Shown: positions 30,669 to 40,094, counted from the first letter of the stretch. The stretch: DNA of 64,000 nucleotides from a bacterium A37T11 (GCA_900109895.1 FOBR01000004.1:186001-250000); one strand, 5' to 3'. Notes: a model not told the origin generated them from the letters alone. Numbers and translations are program-made.

Positions 30669-30703
30669 AACAAATGATTAAAATAAATTAATAATTTTTT
30701 TCC

Positions 30704-30732
30704 TTTATTTATATTTTTATTTATTACCTTTG
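30704..30732 (+). promoter_or_regulatory. predicted promoter of the TlpA-SusC-SusD leader
   Basis: TACCTTTG at 30725-30732 exactly matches the TAnnTTTG -7 box; the -33 box is a weak TTTA 17 bp upstream. If used, transcription would start nearly 570 bases before the first start codon. Confidence 0.45.
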
Positions 30733-31303
30733 TCTCATCCTCTCCAAATAAGGAAAGGAGGCAGGGACGGCAGTTGCCGTCTCGTCAAGTTTTTACTTTT
30801 AAACTTTTTAATTATGGCATAAACACATAACTATTAACTATTGGCTGAATTAGTCTGGTTGCTGGCAAGGCATAAACAGCCAAATACATATTAAACCAAG
30901 GTATTGGTATACAAGGTCTCGTTTCTCCCGACTATCCCACGAGAAAGACAGCGAGGCAGCAGGTATACCCCACTCACGTCCTGTACCGGTTATGCCGGAA
31001 TAGGGCTGGGCTGGGTGCTGCTGTTGAACCGTGTCTTAACGTGGGAACATTAAGGGGAACGGGGAGGCAACATCCGGCCCTATTTTTTTGCCTGTGCCGA
31101 ACAGGCCCAGCCTCCCTATACACCTATATTTCCAATACCGTTAAACCCAAACGGTAAAGATGCAAAAAAATTTGAAATTTCTTTGGTTGTTATTGATTTG
31201 TCCACCGGAATGAAGGGGAAAGCTTACGTGCCGTATAAGCTATAAGTTTGCTAGGCCGAATTATCGATTACCATTTAAATATTATTAACTAATTAAAGTT
31301 CAA
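30733..31303 (+). other. non-coding, hairpin-rich leader region
   Basis: About 570 bases without a convincing gene between an XRE regulator and a TlpA-like gene. It has several inverted repeats: GACGGCA/TGCCGTC at about 30765, GCCTGT/ACAGGC at about 31090, and ACCGTT/AACGGT at about 31140. The hairpin spacing and the strong -7 box upstream suggest a transcribed leader or a small RNA. The longest plus-strand open stretch here, about 50 codons, has no start codon with support and no recognisable family. Confidence 0.35.
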
Positions 31304-32524
31304 ATGAATAAAAAACAGTTATTATTCATATGGCCCTTGCTGTGTGTTTATTTCTCAGTTAAGGCCCAGCCCGATGCCATTCTGCCGCTTAAGATCGGCG
31401 ACTCCATCCCGGATATCACGCTCACTGAGGTCTATCATTATTTAGACCAAGAGACCACTTCGTCCCTCCCCCTCCGGGATTTCTGCAAAGGCGTATTGGT
31501 GATCCTGGATTTTGGGGGGTTATATTGCCAACCTTGTATTGCCTCGGCAGAACACCTACAACGGCTAACCAAAACGTTGCCAGGAAAATTTCGGGTCCTG
31601 CCTCTGGTTGCTGGGGATAAAAAACTTGTAAAACTACTGGCTGACCGGCGTAAATGGGCAATGCCTTATGTAGCCGGATCAACGCTACTGGACAGCTACT
31701 TCCCGCATTGGAGCATTCCTCATTTAGTTTGGCTCTATCAAGGAAAGGTACTGGCCATAACTTCAGCTCATGAAGCCACCGAGACGCAAATTGAGGCCGT
31801 CCTCCAAGGCCAAATCCCACATTTTATGGAAAAACGTGATTTGATAGCCAGACCGAAGGATCGGTTGGAAGATTTGATTACTCAACGGCAGGCGGTGTTA
31901 TTGGGCCAGTCAACTTTTACCGGTTACCTCAACGGCCTTGGCGGAAGGGACCCATATATTACCAACACTCATATTCAGTACAATTTTGACAATTTCAGCG
32001 TGCTGGATCTCTATCGCCAAGCCGTCCCGCTGCTTCCCAACCGATTTATCCTCGAAGCCGCAGATAGCCTGCATATCCGAAACGACCTACGGGATACCTC
32101 TTTTGCGTATTGCTACCAACTAATAGGTCCACTTGCTACGGACAAAGCACAAATGCACCAAAAAATGATCAGCGACTTCAATAGCCAGTTTGGCATATAT
32201 GGCCATTATGAAGAACGCGATTTGCCTTGCTATACGATATGCGGAGGAAAATCAATTCTCATATCATCTGATCCGGGACTCACACTCGATGAATTGGTTT
32301 TCTCGCTAAACCAGCCATTTAACCCTTCTATACACACAAAACGGTTTATCAACGAAAGCACCTATCGGGGCCGCATTCCTACGGGCACGCTTGAGCCATT
32401 GGCGCACGATCTTCCCGCTTTGCAAAAAGCATTGGCTCCATTTGGGCTACAGGCCATTCCGGTCACCCGTCGTCTGCGTGTATTTGTAGTTAGCGATACT
32501 AACAACCATTCTATCCATTTTTAG
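31304..32524 (+). CDS. TlpA-type thioredoxin fused to a DUF3738-like domain (module 1)
   Basis: A 406-residue exported protein with signal peptide (cleavage near SVKAQ, residue 22). A thioredoxin-like domain (about 30-165) carries a C-x-x-C pair, Cys75 and Cys78 in YCQPC, and a WSIPH segment where TlpA proteins have the cis-Pro. The rest (about 190-406) resembles DUF3738/TIGR03435: an LYRQAVPL segment, an RDLPCYTI segment and a C terminus with the ALQKALAPFGL pattern. It is the first gene of a plus-strand redoxin-SusC-SusD module. A periplasmic thiol-disulfide role linked to the importer is likely, with no known substrate. Confidence 0.85.
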   Translation: MNKKQLLFIWPLLCVYFSVKAQPDAILPLKIGDSIPDITLTEVYHYLDQETTSSLPLRDFCKGVLVILDFGGLYCQPCIASAEHLQRLTKTLPGKFRVLPLVAGDKKLVKLLADRRKWAMPYVAGSTLLDSYFPHWSIPHLVWLYQGKVLAITSAHEATETQIEAVLQGQIPHFMEKRDLIARPKDRLEDLITQRQAVLLGQSTFTGYLNGLGGRDPYITNTHIQYNFDNFSVLDLYRQAVPLLPNRFILEAADSLHIRNDLRDTSFAYCYQLIGPLATDKAQMHQKMISDFNSQFGIYGHYEERDLPCYTICGGKSILISSDPGLTLDELVFSLNQPFNPSIHTKRFINESTYRGRIPTGTLEPLAHDLPALQKALAPFGLQAIPVTRRLRVFVVSDTNNHSIHF

Positions 32525-32536
32525 CACCTCAGGAAT

Positions 32537-35500
32537 ATGAATTCATTATTATATAAATATTTGTTACCCATTTATTTTCTGACCGCTGGGCAGGAATCTT
32601 GCAAGGGCACGCCCAGCAACAGCTGATTACCGGCGTTATTACCGACCAACATGCCAAAACATTGGCTGGAGTCTCAGTCCTAAACAACCGATTACATAAA
32701 TCGGGCAGCACCAGTGGCAATGGCCACTTCACTATCCTGGCCGCTGTCGGCGATACCTTACTGTTCAGCAGCGTTGGCTATCAGGAGCAGCTTGTTCCTG
32801 TCCAAGACCTTTCCGGTATCCTTCGCGTCCAGTTACAGCTCCGTATCCAGCAGCTGGAGGAAGCGCTTGTTCATACGGGCTACCAGCAGCTCCGGCCAGA
32901 GCAAATGACCGGATCAGTTGACGTAATTGGCCAGGACCAGTTGCGACGCTCTGTTTCACCTGATTTTTTAAGCCGACTGGAAAACTTGTCCCCGGGTTTG
33001 CTGATGAATCATGGAGATGCAGCCACTTCAGACCCGCTGACTATACGTGGCCGCAGTACCCTCAGCGGAGATGCGCGACCGCTCATCGTCGTCGATGATT
33101 TTCCCTACGAGGGAGACCTGGATCTGATCAACCCCAATGATGTTACCTCGGTCAGCGTCCTTAAGGATGCAGCTGCCGCCAGCATCTGGGGAGCCCGTGC
33201 CGCCAACGGTGTCATTGTGCTCTCTACCCGAAAGGGAAGCAACCATGAGCCGCAGCTGGAAGCCGGCAGCACGTTAAGCATGCAGGGCAAACCAGACTTG
33301 TATAACATAAACAGTATTTCTCCCGCTGACCGTGTGGAATGGGAACGGTTTATGTTTATAAATGGCCGCTATAACAGCTATAAAAATCCTGCTTATCTCA
33401 TTTATCAAAGCACGGCCATCCCGCTAGCAGCTGAATTATTAATCGCCAACCCGGCCGATCTGGAAGCGCAGCTGGATGCCCTAAAAAAACATGACGTACG
33501 CGATGACCTGAGCCGCTATTTTTATAAGCAGGCCCTCAGGCAGCAATACAGCCTCGGCATCAGCGGTGGCGAACAAAAGCTACATTACCAACTTTCTACC
33601 GGTTATGACCACAATCGATCAAACCTTGTGGCGCAACAGGACCAGCGTTTCACCCTACGGAGCAACAACCGCTATCAGTTTAATGAACGTATAAGTGCTG
33701 AAGCCGGTATCAGCTATGTAAAAAGCCAGCAACGGGAAGGCCAAAACGACGGGCTCACTTCCGGCTATGACCGCAACGGACTTAGCCCTTATGCCCGTTT
33801 TGCCGATGACCAGGGCCGCGCCATCCCCTATTACCCACTGTACCGGCCCGGCTTTTTAGATACCGTGGGCCAGGGACAATTGTTTGACTGGAACCTACGG
33901 CCGCTGGATGAAATATACCTCCGGGATAACCGTACCGGGATCCAAAACACGACCATCCAGCTTGGCCTGAATTACACGCCGCTAAAGGGTCTTCAGGTCA
34001 ATATCAAATACCAGTACCAGGAGGAACAAACCACGCACCGTGACCTGTACAAGCAAAACTCGTTTTACGCGCGAGATCTGGTCAACCGCTTTACCCAGCT
34101 TTCTCCCTTTGGTGGTGCCAATACATATCCGGTACCTCCAGGCGGCATCCTCATGGCCCATGACCAGTCTATCCAAGCGCACTCAGGTCGTATTCAGGCC
34201 CATTATAACATCCGCCTGGGTACACAGCACGAGCTTGATCTGCTGGGCGGCTATGAAATCAGGAGCAGCAGCACAGCCGGCAATGACTATCAGTATTATG
34301 GCTATCAGGATACATATCGATCTGTAGCTTCCAATATGGATTTCGTCAATCCACTGCCCGTTCTTTCTGGAGAAGAGTATAATTACATCACCAATTACAA
34401 TTATGCCACCCAGCTGGATGATCATTTCCTTTCCTACTATTTTAACGGCTTGTACACGTATCATAAACGATATATTCTTTCGGCAAGCTTCCGGAAAGAT
34501 GAGGCCAACCTGTTTGGTGTACAGTCCAACCAAAAAGGTACTCCGCTTTGGTCAGCCGGGGGCCATTGGAAAGTTGATCAGGAAACCTTCTATCATTGGG
34601 ACATGGTACCCCAGCTCAGCCTGCGCGCTACCTACGGAGTCAACGGCAATATTTCACGTGCCGCCACAGCCATGCCCACCGCGCTGGCTACGTCACAAGG
34701 CGTGTCACACAACTTGCCAGCATTACAATTACTGACCCCTGCCAACCAAAACCTACGATGGGAACGAGTGGGCATGCTCAACCTGGGATTGGACTTTTCA
34801 CTCAAAAACCAGTTCCTTCATGGTTCAATAGAATATTACCGGAAAAATGCCCATGACCTGCTGGCACCCACATCTATCGACCCTACCCTAGGCTTTCTAT
34901 CTGCTTATACCAATACCGCCAATATGGCTGACCGCGGTTTCGACATCAAGCTCAGCAGCCAAAATCTAAAAGGGCCACTTAGCTGGCAAACCGATGTTAA
35001 TTACAGCATCAGCCACAACCAGGTCACCAAATACCTCATGCCCGTCAGCAGTTCAAGTTTCACCTACGTGCAAAGTACCACCAGCATCAATCCCATTGTT
35101 GGCCAGCCACTTTATGCCGTCTATAGCTACCCCTGGGCTGGACTAGATCCGTTGAATGGTGACCCGCAAGCTTTTCTGCACGGTCAGGTCAGTAAAGATT
35201 ATGCTGCAATTTATGACACACCGCTTGGTGAACTGAACTATGATGGATCTGCTCAGCCTACCCAGTTTGGGTCCCTGCGCAACACTTTTGCCTTTGGGCC
35301 CTTCTCCCTGTCGTTTACCATCAGTGGCAAATTTGGCTACTACTTCCGTCGCCCCACGGTTAGTAACAGTATGCTGCGCAGCAATTGGGACGGCAACGGC
35401 GACTACGCCCTGCGTTGGCAAAAACCCGGAGATGAACAACACACCCATGTGCCTTCTATATTATATACACCCGATTACTACCGGGATCTGGTTTATACCT

Positions 35501-35733
35501 ATGCCTCCATCCACATTCTCAGGGCCGATCACATTCGCCTGGAAGACCTGCAGGCACAGTATACACTACCTACCCATACGTTTCATCAAGCATTCAGGCA
35601 AATCCGGATATTTCTGTATGCTTCTAACCTAGGGATCTTATGGCAAAAGAATGCCTACCAAATTGACCCTTATTACAACAATATTCCCAAAACAGCCGCT
35701 AGTTATTCGCTCGGTCTTAACCTCACACTTTAA
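32537..35733 (+). CDS. SusC/RagA TonB-dependent receptor without STN domain; signal peptide out of frame
   Basis: From about 32599 on, an uninterrupted 1044-codon frame encodes a carboxypeptidase-like domain (ITGVITDQHAKTLAGVSVLN), plug (SVDVIGQDQL, LKDAAAASIWGARAANG) and full barrel ending at a TAA. That frame has no usable start upstream and would yield a protein with no signal peptide. A good ATG and hydrophobic leader (MNSLLYKYLLPIYFLTAG) lie at 32537 but in a different frame, with stop soon after. A one-base loss between about 32560 and 32600 would explain this. The barrel otherwise looks intact. There is no STN domain, consistent with no FecR or sigma gene in this module. Confidence 0.75.
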
Positions 35734-35746
35734 ACATCTTTATAAC

Positions 35747-37126
35747 ATGAAAAGAACCCTACTTGGCCATATATTCCTGTTTATAGCAGGACTGGTTTTC
35801 ATAGCATGCAGCAAAACTAAATTTCTGGACACGCCACCAAACCGCTCCCTGGTTGTCCCGCAGAGCCTGGCAGACTTGCAGGGAATCTTAGACCAAGACG
35901 GCGTTATGAATGCCGCGGGTTATAATAACGGCGGCCCTGTCCCTTTTGCGGGCGAAGCCTCATCCGATGATTATTTCCTAACTGATGCCAGCTATAACAG
36001 TATGCTCAGCGTGCCATTCCAGCATTATTATACCTGGTCGGACGGATTGGAAACCGATGGCGCGGTGACCAACTGGAATTCCGCATTTCAAACAGTTTTA
36101 TATGCCAATACTGCATTGGATGAGGTAAAAAAGATGAGTAGAACTTCAGATAATGCGGTTACGTATGACCGCGTGATGGGAGGGGCCATATTTTTCCGTG
36201 CTCACGCCTATTATCAACTAGCGCAGGTTTATGCCCTACCTTATGGTCCTTCCACCCTCAACAGTGCCGGATTGCCCCTTCGCCGTTCGTCGGATATTAC
36301 GGAAAACCTTTACTGGGCAACCTTAACAGAAACTTACCAGTTCATCCTCACAGATCTACTGCAAGCTTTGCCCCTCCTGCCTAAGAGCCCATCCCTTAAA
36401 ACGCGACCATCCCAACAGGCAGCCTACGCCCTATTAGCCCGTACTTACCTGGTCATGGGAAACTATGAAAGGGCCCTCAGTTTTGCAGACTCCTGTTTAT
36501 CACTTCCCCACCAATTAAGTGATTTTAATCAATTGGATCCTTCCGCTAGCTTTCCCTTTGAGTTTGGTAGCCATCATCATCCGGAAGTGATCTTCTCCTG
36601 CAATATGTCAGGCTATAACTCCAATTATCCCATGTCGCCGTTCTTTGCACTAGCAGACAGCAACCTATATCGTTCATTTGCCAATTCAGATTTAAGGAAG
36701 ACCCTGTTCTTCATGCCGGCAACCGATGGGCAACAATTTAAAGGCAGTTATGAAGGCAGCGGCGTCTTTTTTGCAGGGATCGCTATTGACGAGATCTACC
36801 TGATCAAAGCGGAGTGCCTGGCCCGGTTAGGTGAAGCCGAACCTGCGTTGCATACCGTTAATAGTTTGCTGGTGATGAGGTACCAAGCTGGTTCGTACAT
36901 TAACTATATGGGTTTGAGTGCCGAGCAGACCCTGTCCCTTATCCTTAGTGAACGCCGTAAAGAATTATTGTTTAGGGGGCTGCGCTGGACGGATCTCCGG
37001 CGATACCTTTCTGAAGACAAAGGCCTTACCTTGTTACGCAACATCAATGGAAAACTATACAGCCTGAAGCCATCGGACGCAAGGTACACGTTACCCATTC
37101 CTGATGCCGTTAAAGCCTTTCATTAA
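35747..37126 (+). CDS. SusD/RagB-family surface lipoprotein (module 1)
   Basis: A 459-residue protein read from ATG at 35747, where it begins MKRTLLGHIFLFIAGLVFIAC with lipidated Cys21. An earlier in-frame start overlaps the SusC gene by 83 bp and adds no signal. SusD-type features follow: LDTPPNRSLVVPQSLADLQG, the GAIFFRAHAYYQLAQVYALP helix and the C-terminal LSERRKELLFRGLRWTDLRR block. It starts 13 bp after the susC-like gene and is followed by a strong bidirectional terminator. It should form the lid of the module-1 importer. Confidence 0.92.
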   Translation: MKRTLLGHIFLFIAGLVFIACSKTKFLDTPPNRSLVVPQSLADLQGILDQDGVMNAAGYNNGGPVPFAGEASSDDYFLTDASYNSMLSVPFQHYYTWSDGLETDGAVTNWNSAFQTVLYANTALDEVKKMSRTSDNAVTYDRVMGGAIFFRAHAYYQLAQVYALPYGPSTLNSAGLPLRRSSDITENLYWATLTETYQFILTDLLQALPLLPKSPSLKTRPSQQAAYALLARTYLVMGNYERALSFADSCLSLPHQLSDFNQLDPSASFPFEFGSHHHPEVIFSCNMSGYNSNYPMSPFFALADSNLYRSFANSDLRKTLFFMPATDGQQFKGSYEGSGVFFAGIAIDEIYLIKAECLARLGEAEPALHTVNSLLVMRYQAGSYINYMGLSAEQTLSLILSERRKELLFRGLRWTDLRRYLSEDKGLTLLRNINGKLYSLKPSDARYTLPIPDAVKAFH

Positions 37127-37128
37127 CC

Positions 37129-37166
37129 AAAAAAGGGGGGAGTACCATGACTCACCCCCTTTTTTT
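37129..37166. terminator. strong bidirectional intrinsic terminator
   Basis: A-rich tract, stem GGGGGAGT against its complement ACTCACCCCC (one mispair), loop about 6 bases, then T-rich tract. It serves the plus-strand SusD gene and the minus-strand small gene that converge here. Confidence 0.85.
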
Positions 37167-37190
37167 GAGCGGATTAGATTGATTGGGTGA

Positions 37191-37535
37191 TTACTCGGGT
37201 TTATAGCGCCGATAATTGGCTCCTGCCGCGACCATATCATTCACTGTTCCCGGGTTGCTGTTAAAACCTACCGCACATAACACAGTACCAGTAGTCAATG
37301 GACATAAGGTGGTGGGGGCTGTGCTAGTGCCGGTCCCAATCAACGTATAGTTGTTAGGTCCATTATATCGGTACCAGTAAGCTGTCTGAAAATTGGTTTT
37401 TTTACCAATTTCCACTTTACAACCTTTGTTTACCGGTTCACTTCCCTTAAAACTATTTAATCCAAGATACCCAACTACCACTAAGCCCAGGATACCCAAT
37501 GCACTGATTATTTTGTTTACGATCTTTTTATTCAC
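37191..37535 (-). CDS. small Cys-containing membrane-anchored or secreted protein (DUF6520-like in style)
   Basis: A 114-residue protein from GTG at 37535; the frame is open further upstream to a TTG at 37622 but those residues look untranslated. The N terminus (NKKIVNKIISALGILGLVVV) is a positively charged hydrophobic segment and may be a signal anchor. The mature part has aromatic YWYRYN and a two-cysteine C-terminal patch (TTLCPLTTGTVLC). The layout resembles DUF6520-type small exported proteins of Bacteroidota, but I cannot confirm this without a search. It lies beside the redoxin-SusC-SusD module, which would fit a disulfide-bonded cargo or ligand. Confidence 0.55.
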   Translation of the reverse strand: MNKKIVNKIISALGILGLVVVGYLGLNSFKGSEPVNKGCKVEIGKKTNFQTAYWYRYNGPNNYTLIGTGTSTAPTTLCPLTTGTVLCAVGFNSNPGTVNDMVAAGANYRRYKPE

Positions 37536-37739
37536 TTGATGAGCTTTTATTTCGCATTTGGAAAAAAAGCATCCCAAAAAAAGGTTTATGTTTAAAAAAA
37601 CTAACACTAACAATTGGTTCAACCACCGGTTTCCGGTTCATTTTCACTTCATTTTTAAGGCCCCATTTTTACCTTCCTTTCCTTTTATGCTAGTTGGACA
37701 TCCAACAAAACAAAGGTAGGGTACTGCTATAGGCTGACT

Positions 37740-37755
37740 TGTGAAGTAGTTCACA
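37740..37755. promoter_or_regulatory. CRP-like palindrome
   Basis: A 16-bp site that matches TGTGA-N6-TCACA exactly. It lies between the fibronectin-type gene and the small Cys-containing gene, 205 bp before the GTG start of the latter. Two Crp/Fnr-type regulators are encoded 2 kb away. Confidence 0.5.
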
Positions 37756-37810
37756 GAAACCGGTTTATTTGTGTGAATTTATCCGGGTGCAAAGGGCATC
37801 CTGCCACATC

Positions 37811-38446
37811 TTACCTGGCGATAATGCTTTCTGCGGTGGTCCAGTCGCTCATGCCCATACCGTTTCTGGCCCGTACACGTACAAAGTAACGGTTACCCAC
37901 CGTGAGCGGGGCCAGTACATTGGTGTTGCTGCGGGTGGTAGTGAGGGATTCCTGCGGCCAGTAAGGCAAGGCGGTTTCATCCAGGGCATCAGTAAACTGA
38001 TACTCATACATCCAGGCCTCCTTTACCGGGTCAAAGTCCAGGCGGGCCTGGCCGCTTTGCAGCCAGTCGGTGAGGCGCACCCGTGTGGGCTTTTCTGGCG
38101 GCATTGACCTGGTGGGTAACGCCATTACCCTAAAACCGCTGCTCAGAATGACTGACAGCGACCCATTAGCTACCGTGTTGACGTAAAAGGCCAGCTGTTT
38201 CAGTACTTCGATCAGTACATCCCGGCTGTCATTCTTCAGACTGATATCCAGCGGGCTACCCTTGCGGTTGGCCACTTCCATTTTGTCCCTGAAATCTTCT
38301 AACGCCGTTTCCAGCACTGTTAACCCGGGGTTCGGGGTCGTAAAATAAGGATTGCCCGTTACTGCGGTCAGCACCGTGCCGCCAAAGGTGAGCAATTCCT
38401 GGTCTTTAAGGTGTTTAAAGCCACTTCTGGCTGTTCGTTTGTTCAT
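37811..38446 (-). CDS. fibronectin type III domain protein of unknown function
   Basis: A 211-residue protein with no signal peptide. The N-terminal half (residues 1-115) is mostly helical and contains KNDSRDVLIEVLKQLAFYVN; the C-terminal half (about 118-211) reads as a fibronectin-type-III fold with PTRVRLTDWLQSGQARLDFD, VGNRYFVRVRARN and DWT near the end. I have seen this architecture in other Bacteroidota, where it has no known role. An ATG start at 38446 is preceded by an A/T-rich stretch. It could bind partner proteins or structural parts of an unrecognised assembly. Confidence 0.75.
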   Translation of the reverse strand: MNKRTARSGFKHLKDQELLTFGGTVLTAVTGNPYFTTPNPGLTVLETALEDFRDKMEVANRKGSPLDISLKNDSRDVLIEVLKQLAFYVNTVANGSLSVILSSGFRVMALPTRSMPPEKPTRVRLTDWLQSGQARLDFDPVKEAWMYEYQFTDALDETALPYWPQESLTTTRSNTNVLAPLTVGNRYFVRVRARNGMGMSDWTTAESIIAR

Positions 38447-38590
38447 TTTAAAATAAAATTAAAAAGTTAAAAAATTAAATATATTTACCTGATGCAAGAA
38501 TACCCACAAGTTTATGAAGCTAAAAATCAGCGAACCAAGTGTATTGAAAACTGAACCATATGAACAGGATGCGGTTCATTTTCCCGGGTT

Positions 38591-38695
38591 TTTCCGGCAC
38601 ACTTGGCAAAATTTCCGGATCACTTGACCGGATTTCCGATTCAACTCATCGGATTTCCGATCCAAACTTTTGGATTTCCGGTCGGTTAACGGATC
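38591..38695. repeat. five tandem 21-bp repeats, several units self-complementary
   Basis: Units start at 38591, 38612, 38633, 38654 and 38675, each beginning TTTCCG and spaced exactly 21 bp. Units 2 and 3 have matching inverted arms (TCCGG/CCGGA and TCCGA/TCGGA), so paired bases changed together. The surrounding 38447-38990 segment otherwise holds no convincing gene; two short open frames in it are discussed under rejected items. Confidence 0.85.
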
Positions 38696-38903
38696 AGGTG
38701 GGCCGGGAATGGGCTAAGGTTATTCGAGAAATCATCAGGTAAGGAGCACTTATTTCATTACCTTGCCCAGGCTCTGGCGGGAACGGTGGTTCCGGCACCA
38801 TTCCCGGCCCATTCAATAAATAGGAAGTCCGGGAAAGCTTGCAAGTGTTTCGGTGAATGCCTGGGGATGACCGGTGATACCCTCTACAAGAACCACGATC
38901 CAT

Positions 38904-38936
38904 AAAAAACGGCCGGTAACGCGGGGTTACCGGCCG
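38904..38936 (-). terminator. intrinsic terminator of the excisionase-like gene
   Basis: Arms CGGCCGGTAAC (38910-38920) and GTTACCGGCCG (38926-38936) with a 5-base loop, followed on the minus strand by a run of T. It begins 55 bp after the stop codon at 38991. Confidence 0.8.
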
Positions 38937-38990
38937 GATGAGGCAACGGATAGGCCGGAAATATGGCCAAGTGGTTCGTAGAAATGGGCG

Positions 38991-39329
38991 TTAGGCCGAT
39001 TTTTTGGTTTCTTCCACCGCTGGAAGTGGCTGCATGTGCCGATAAGATTTCCGCTCCTCCAGGTGGCGGCGGTACAGATTCCGCACTTCTTGCAGGTTAA
39101 AATAATCACTGTTGCCCTGGCGGTCTACTGCTTTTAGCAGACGGCCCTTTACATGGACAAAAAAGGTGGTGCGGCCAATGTGCAGTTCCCGATGTGCCCA
39201 GGCCACATCGACATGCTCAGGTTCCATCCTGACTTCCTTGCCGGCCGGCCGGATATAAATCTCCAGCAACTGGGCGGCTCTTCTGTTTTCCTCGTAAATC
39301 TTCTCGAGTAATTCATGAATCTGTTTCAT
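38991..39329 (-). CDS. small excisionase-like helix-turn-helix protein
   Basis: A 112-residue protein. A helical N terminus (LLEKIYEENRRAAQLLEIYI) is followed by what looks like a winged HTH of the MerR/excisionase sort: VDVAWAHRELHIGRTTFFVH, then GRLLKAVDRQGNSDYFNLQE and VRNLYRRHL. It may be a DNA-binding factor of a mobile element, but no integrase or other element gene was found nearby. The call rests on pattern only. It has a good terminator of its own and a CRP-like palindrome 59 bp before the start codon. Confidence 0.5.
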   Translation of the reverse strand: MKQIHELLEKIYEENRRAAQLLEIYIRPAGKEVRMEPEHVDVAWAHRELHIGRTTFFVHVKGRLLKAVDRQGNSDYFNLQEVRNLYRRHLEERKSYRHMQPLPAVEETKKSA

Positions 39330-39387
39330 CGTTTTTTTAATTTAAGTGAACGAATGTTCAAAACTAAAAGAAGGATAACCTTTTTAC

Positions 39388-39403
39388 CGTGAACTTGTTC
39401 ACA
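39388..39403. promoter_or_regulatory. CRP-like palindrome before the excisionase-like gene
   Basis: A 16-bp site with one mismatch to TGTGA-N6-TCACA. A second, weaker inverted repeat TGAAC/GTTCA is at 39347-39360, between it and the start codon at 39329. Confidence 0.5.
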
Positions 39404-39425
39404 AAAACGAATGAACAGATGTGAA

Positions 39426-40094
39426 TTATTTCCGGTTTTTGTTTTTCAGGAAGATTTCCATTACGCCCTGTATGTTTTTGCTGATCCATTCCCGGCTCGT
39501 ATCCAGGTAACTGGCCAGCAAGAGGGGGTTAAATGTTTCAAAACAGTCTTCCCATTTTTCCACTAGCCAAAGCATCCGGTAGAAGACTGTGCGCGCTACT
39601 CGCATGGCCATCTTGTGTGCATGCTCCTGCTCCACGAACGTCTCCAGCCACGCCGTGTACCAGTCTTTGGCTTCTTCAAACTGGTCGGCCAGCTGAAAAT
39701 ACTGGTCTATAGAAAGGGAGAGCAGAATGCTTTCCTCTTCTACGACCAGGGTAGCAGGGCTTTTACCCCGGCTCAGCAGCTTTGTGGGAAACACAAAAGA
39801 CCCGCTCCGCAAAATCCAGGAAACCTCCTGCCCTTCTGTCGTGGCGCAGGTAGCTACCACACTGCCCTTGACGATAAAGTAAATGCGCTGCGGCCGGTTG
39901 CCTTCCTCCACCAAAATACAATGCGCCGGCAGTTCCTGCTGCTGCAGCAATAGCCGCAACAGGTCCAGGAATGCGAAGGAGGGAATTTTGCGGAGAGGCT
40001 CAAAAAGTTCTTTGAACGCCGATTCCAACATTTTGAGTTCTGCTGCCAGCGGATCGCGGTAAGCAAAAGCATGTGGGTAGAATCTTTTTTTCAT
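39426..40094 (-). CDS. Crp/Fnr-type transcription regulator (a)
   Basis: A 222-residue protein. A cyclic-nucleotide-binding-like domain covers about residues 35-145 (GNRPQRIYFIVKGSVVATCA, SWILRSGSFVFP); the Arg/Thr signature that binds cAMP in E. coli CRP is not obvious. The C-terminal part is a short helix-turn-helix-like stretch (NPLLLASYLDTSREWISKNI, about 188-207). A regulator that senses something other than cAMP is likely. It is encoded 107 bp downstream of a second Crp/Fnr-type gene and next to CRP-like palindromes. Confidence 0.85.
   Translation of the reverse strand: MKKRFYPHAFAYRDPLAAELKMLESAFKELFEPLRKIPSFAFLDLLRLLLQQQELPAHCILVEEGNRPQRIYFIVKGSVVATCATTEGQEVSWILRSGSFVFPTKLLSRGKSPATLVVEEESILLSLSIDQYFQLADQFEEAKDWYTAWLETFVEQEHAHKMAMRVARTVFYRMLWLVEKWEDCFETFNPLLLASYLDTSREWISKNIQGVMEIFLKNKNRK

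Noticed and set aside
38560-38742. Plus-strand 60-codon open frame with a heptad repeat
   Set aside because: The heptad is a direct result of the 21-bp DNA period; there is no support for translation.
38694-38903. Minus-strand 69-codon open frame before the terminator
   Set aside because: No recognisable domain and it overlaps the last 21-bp repeat unit; likely chance.
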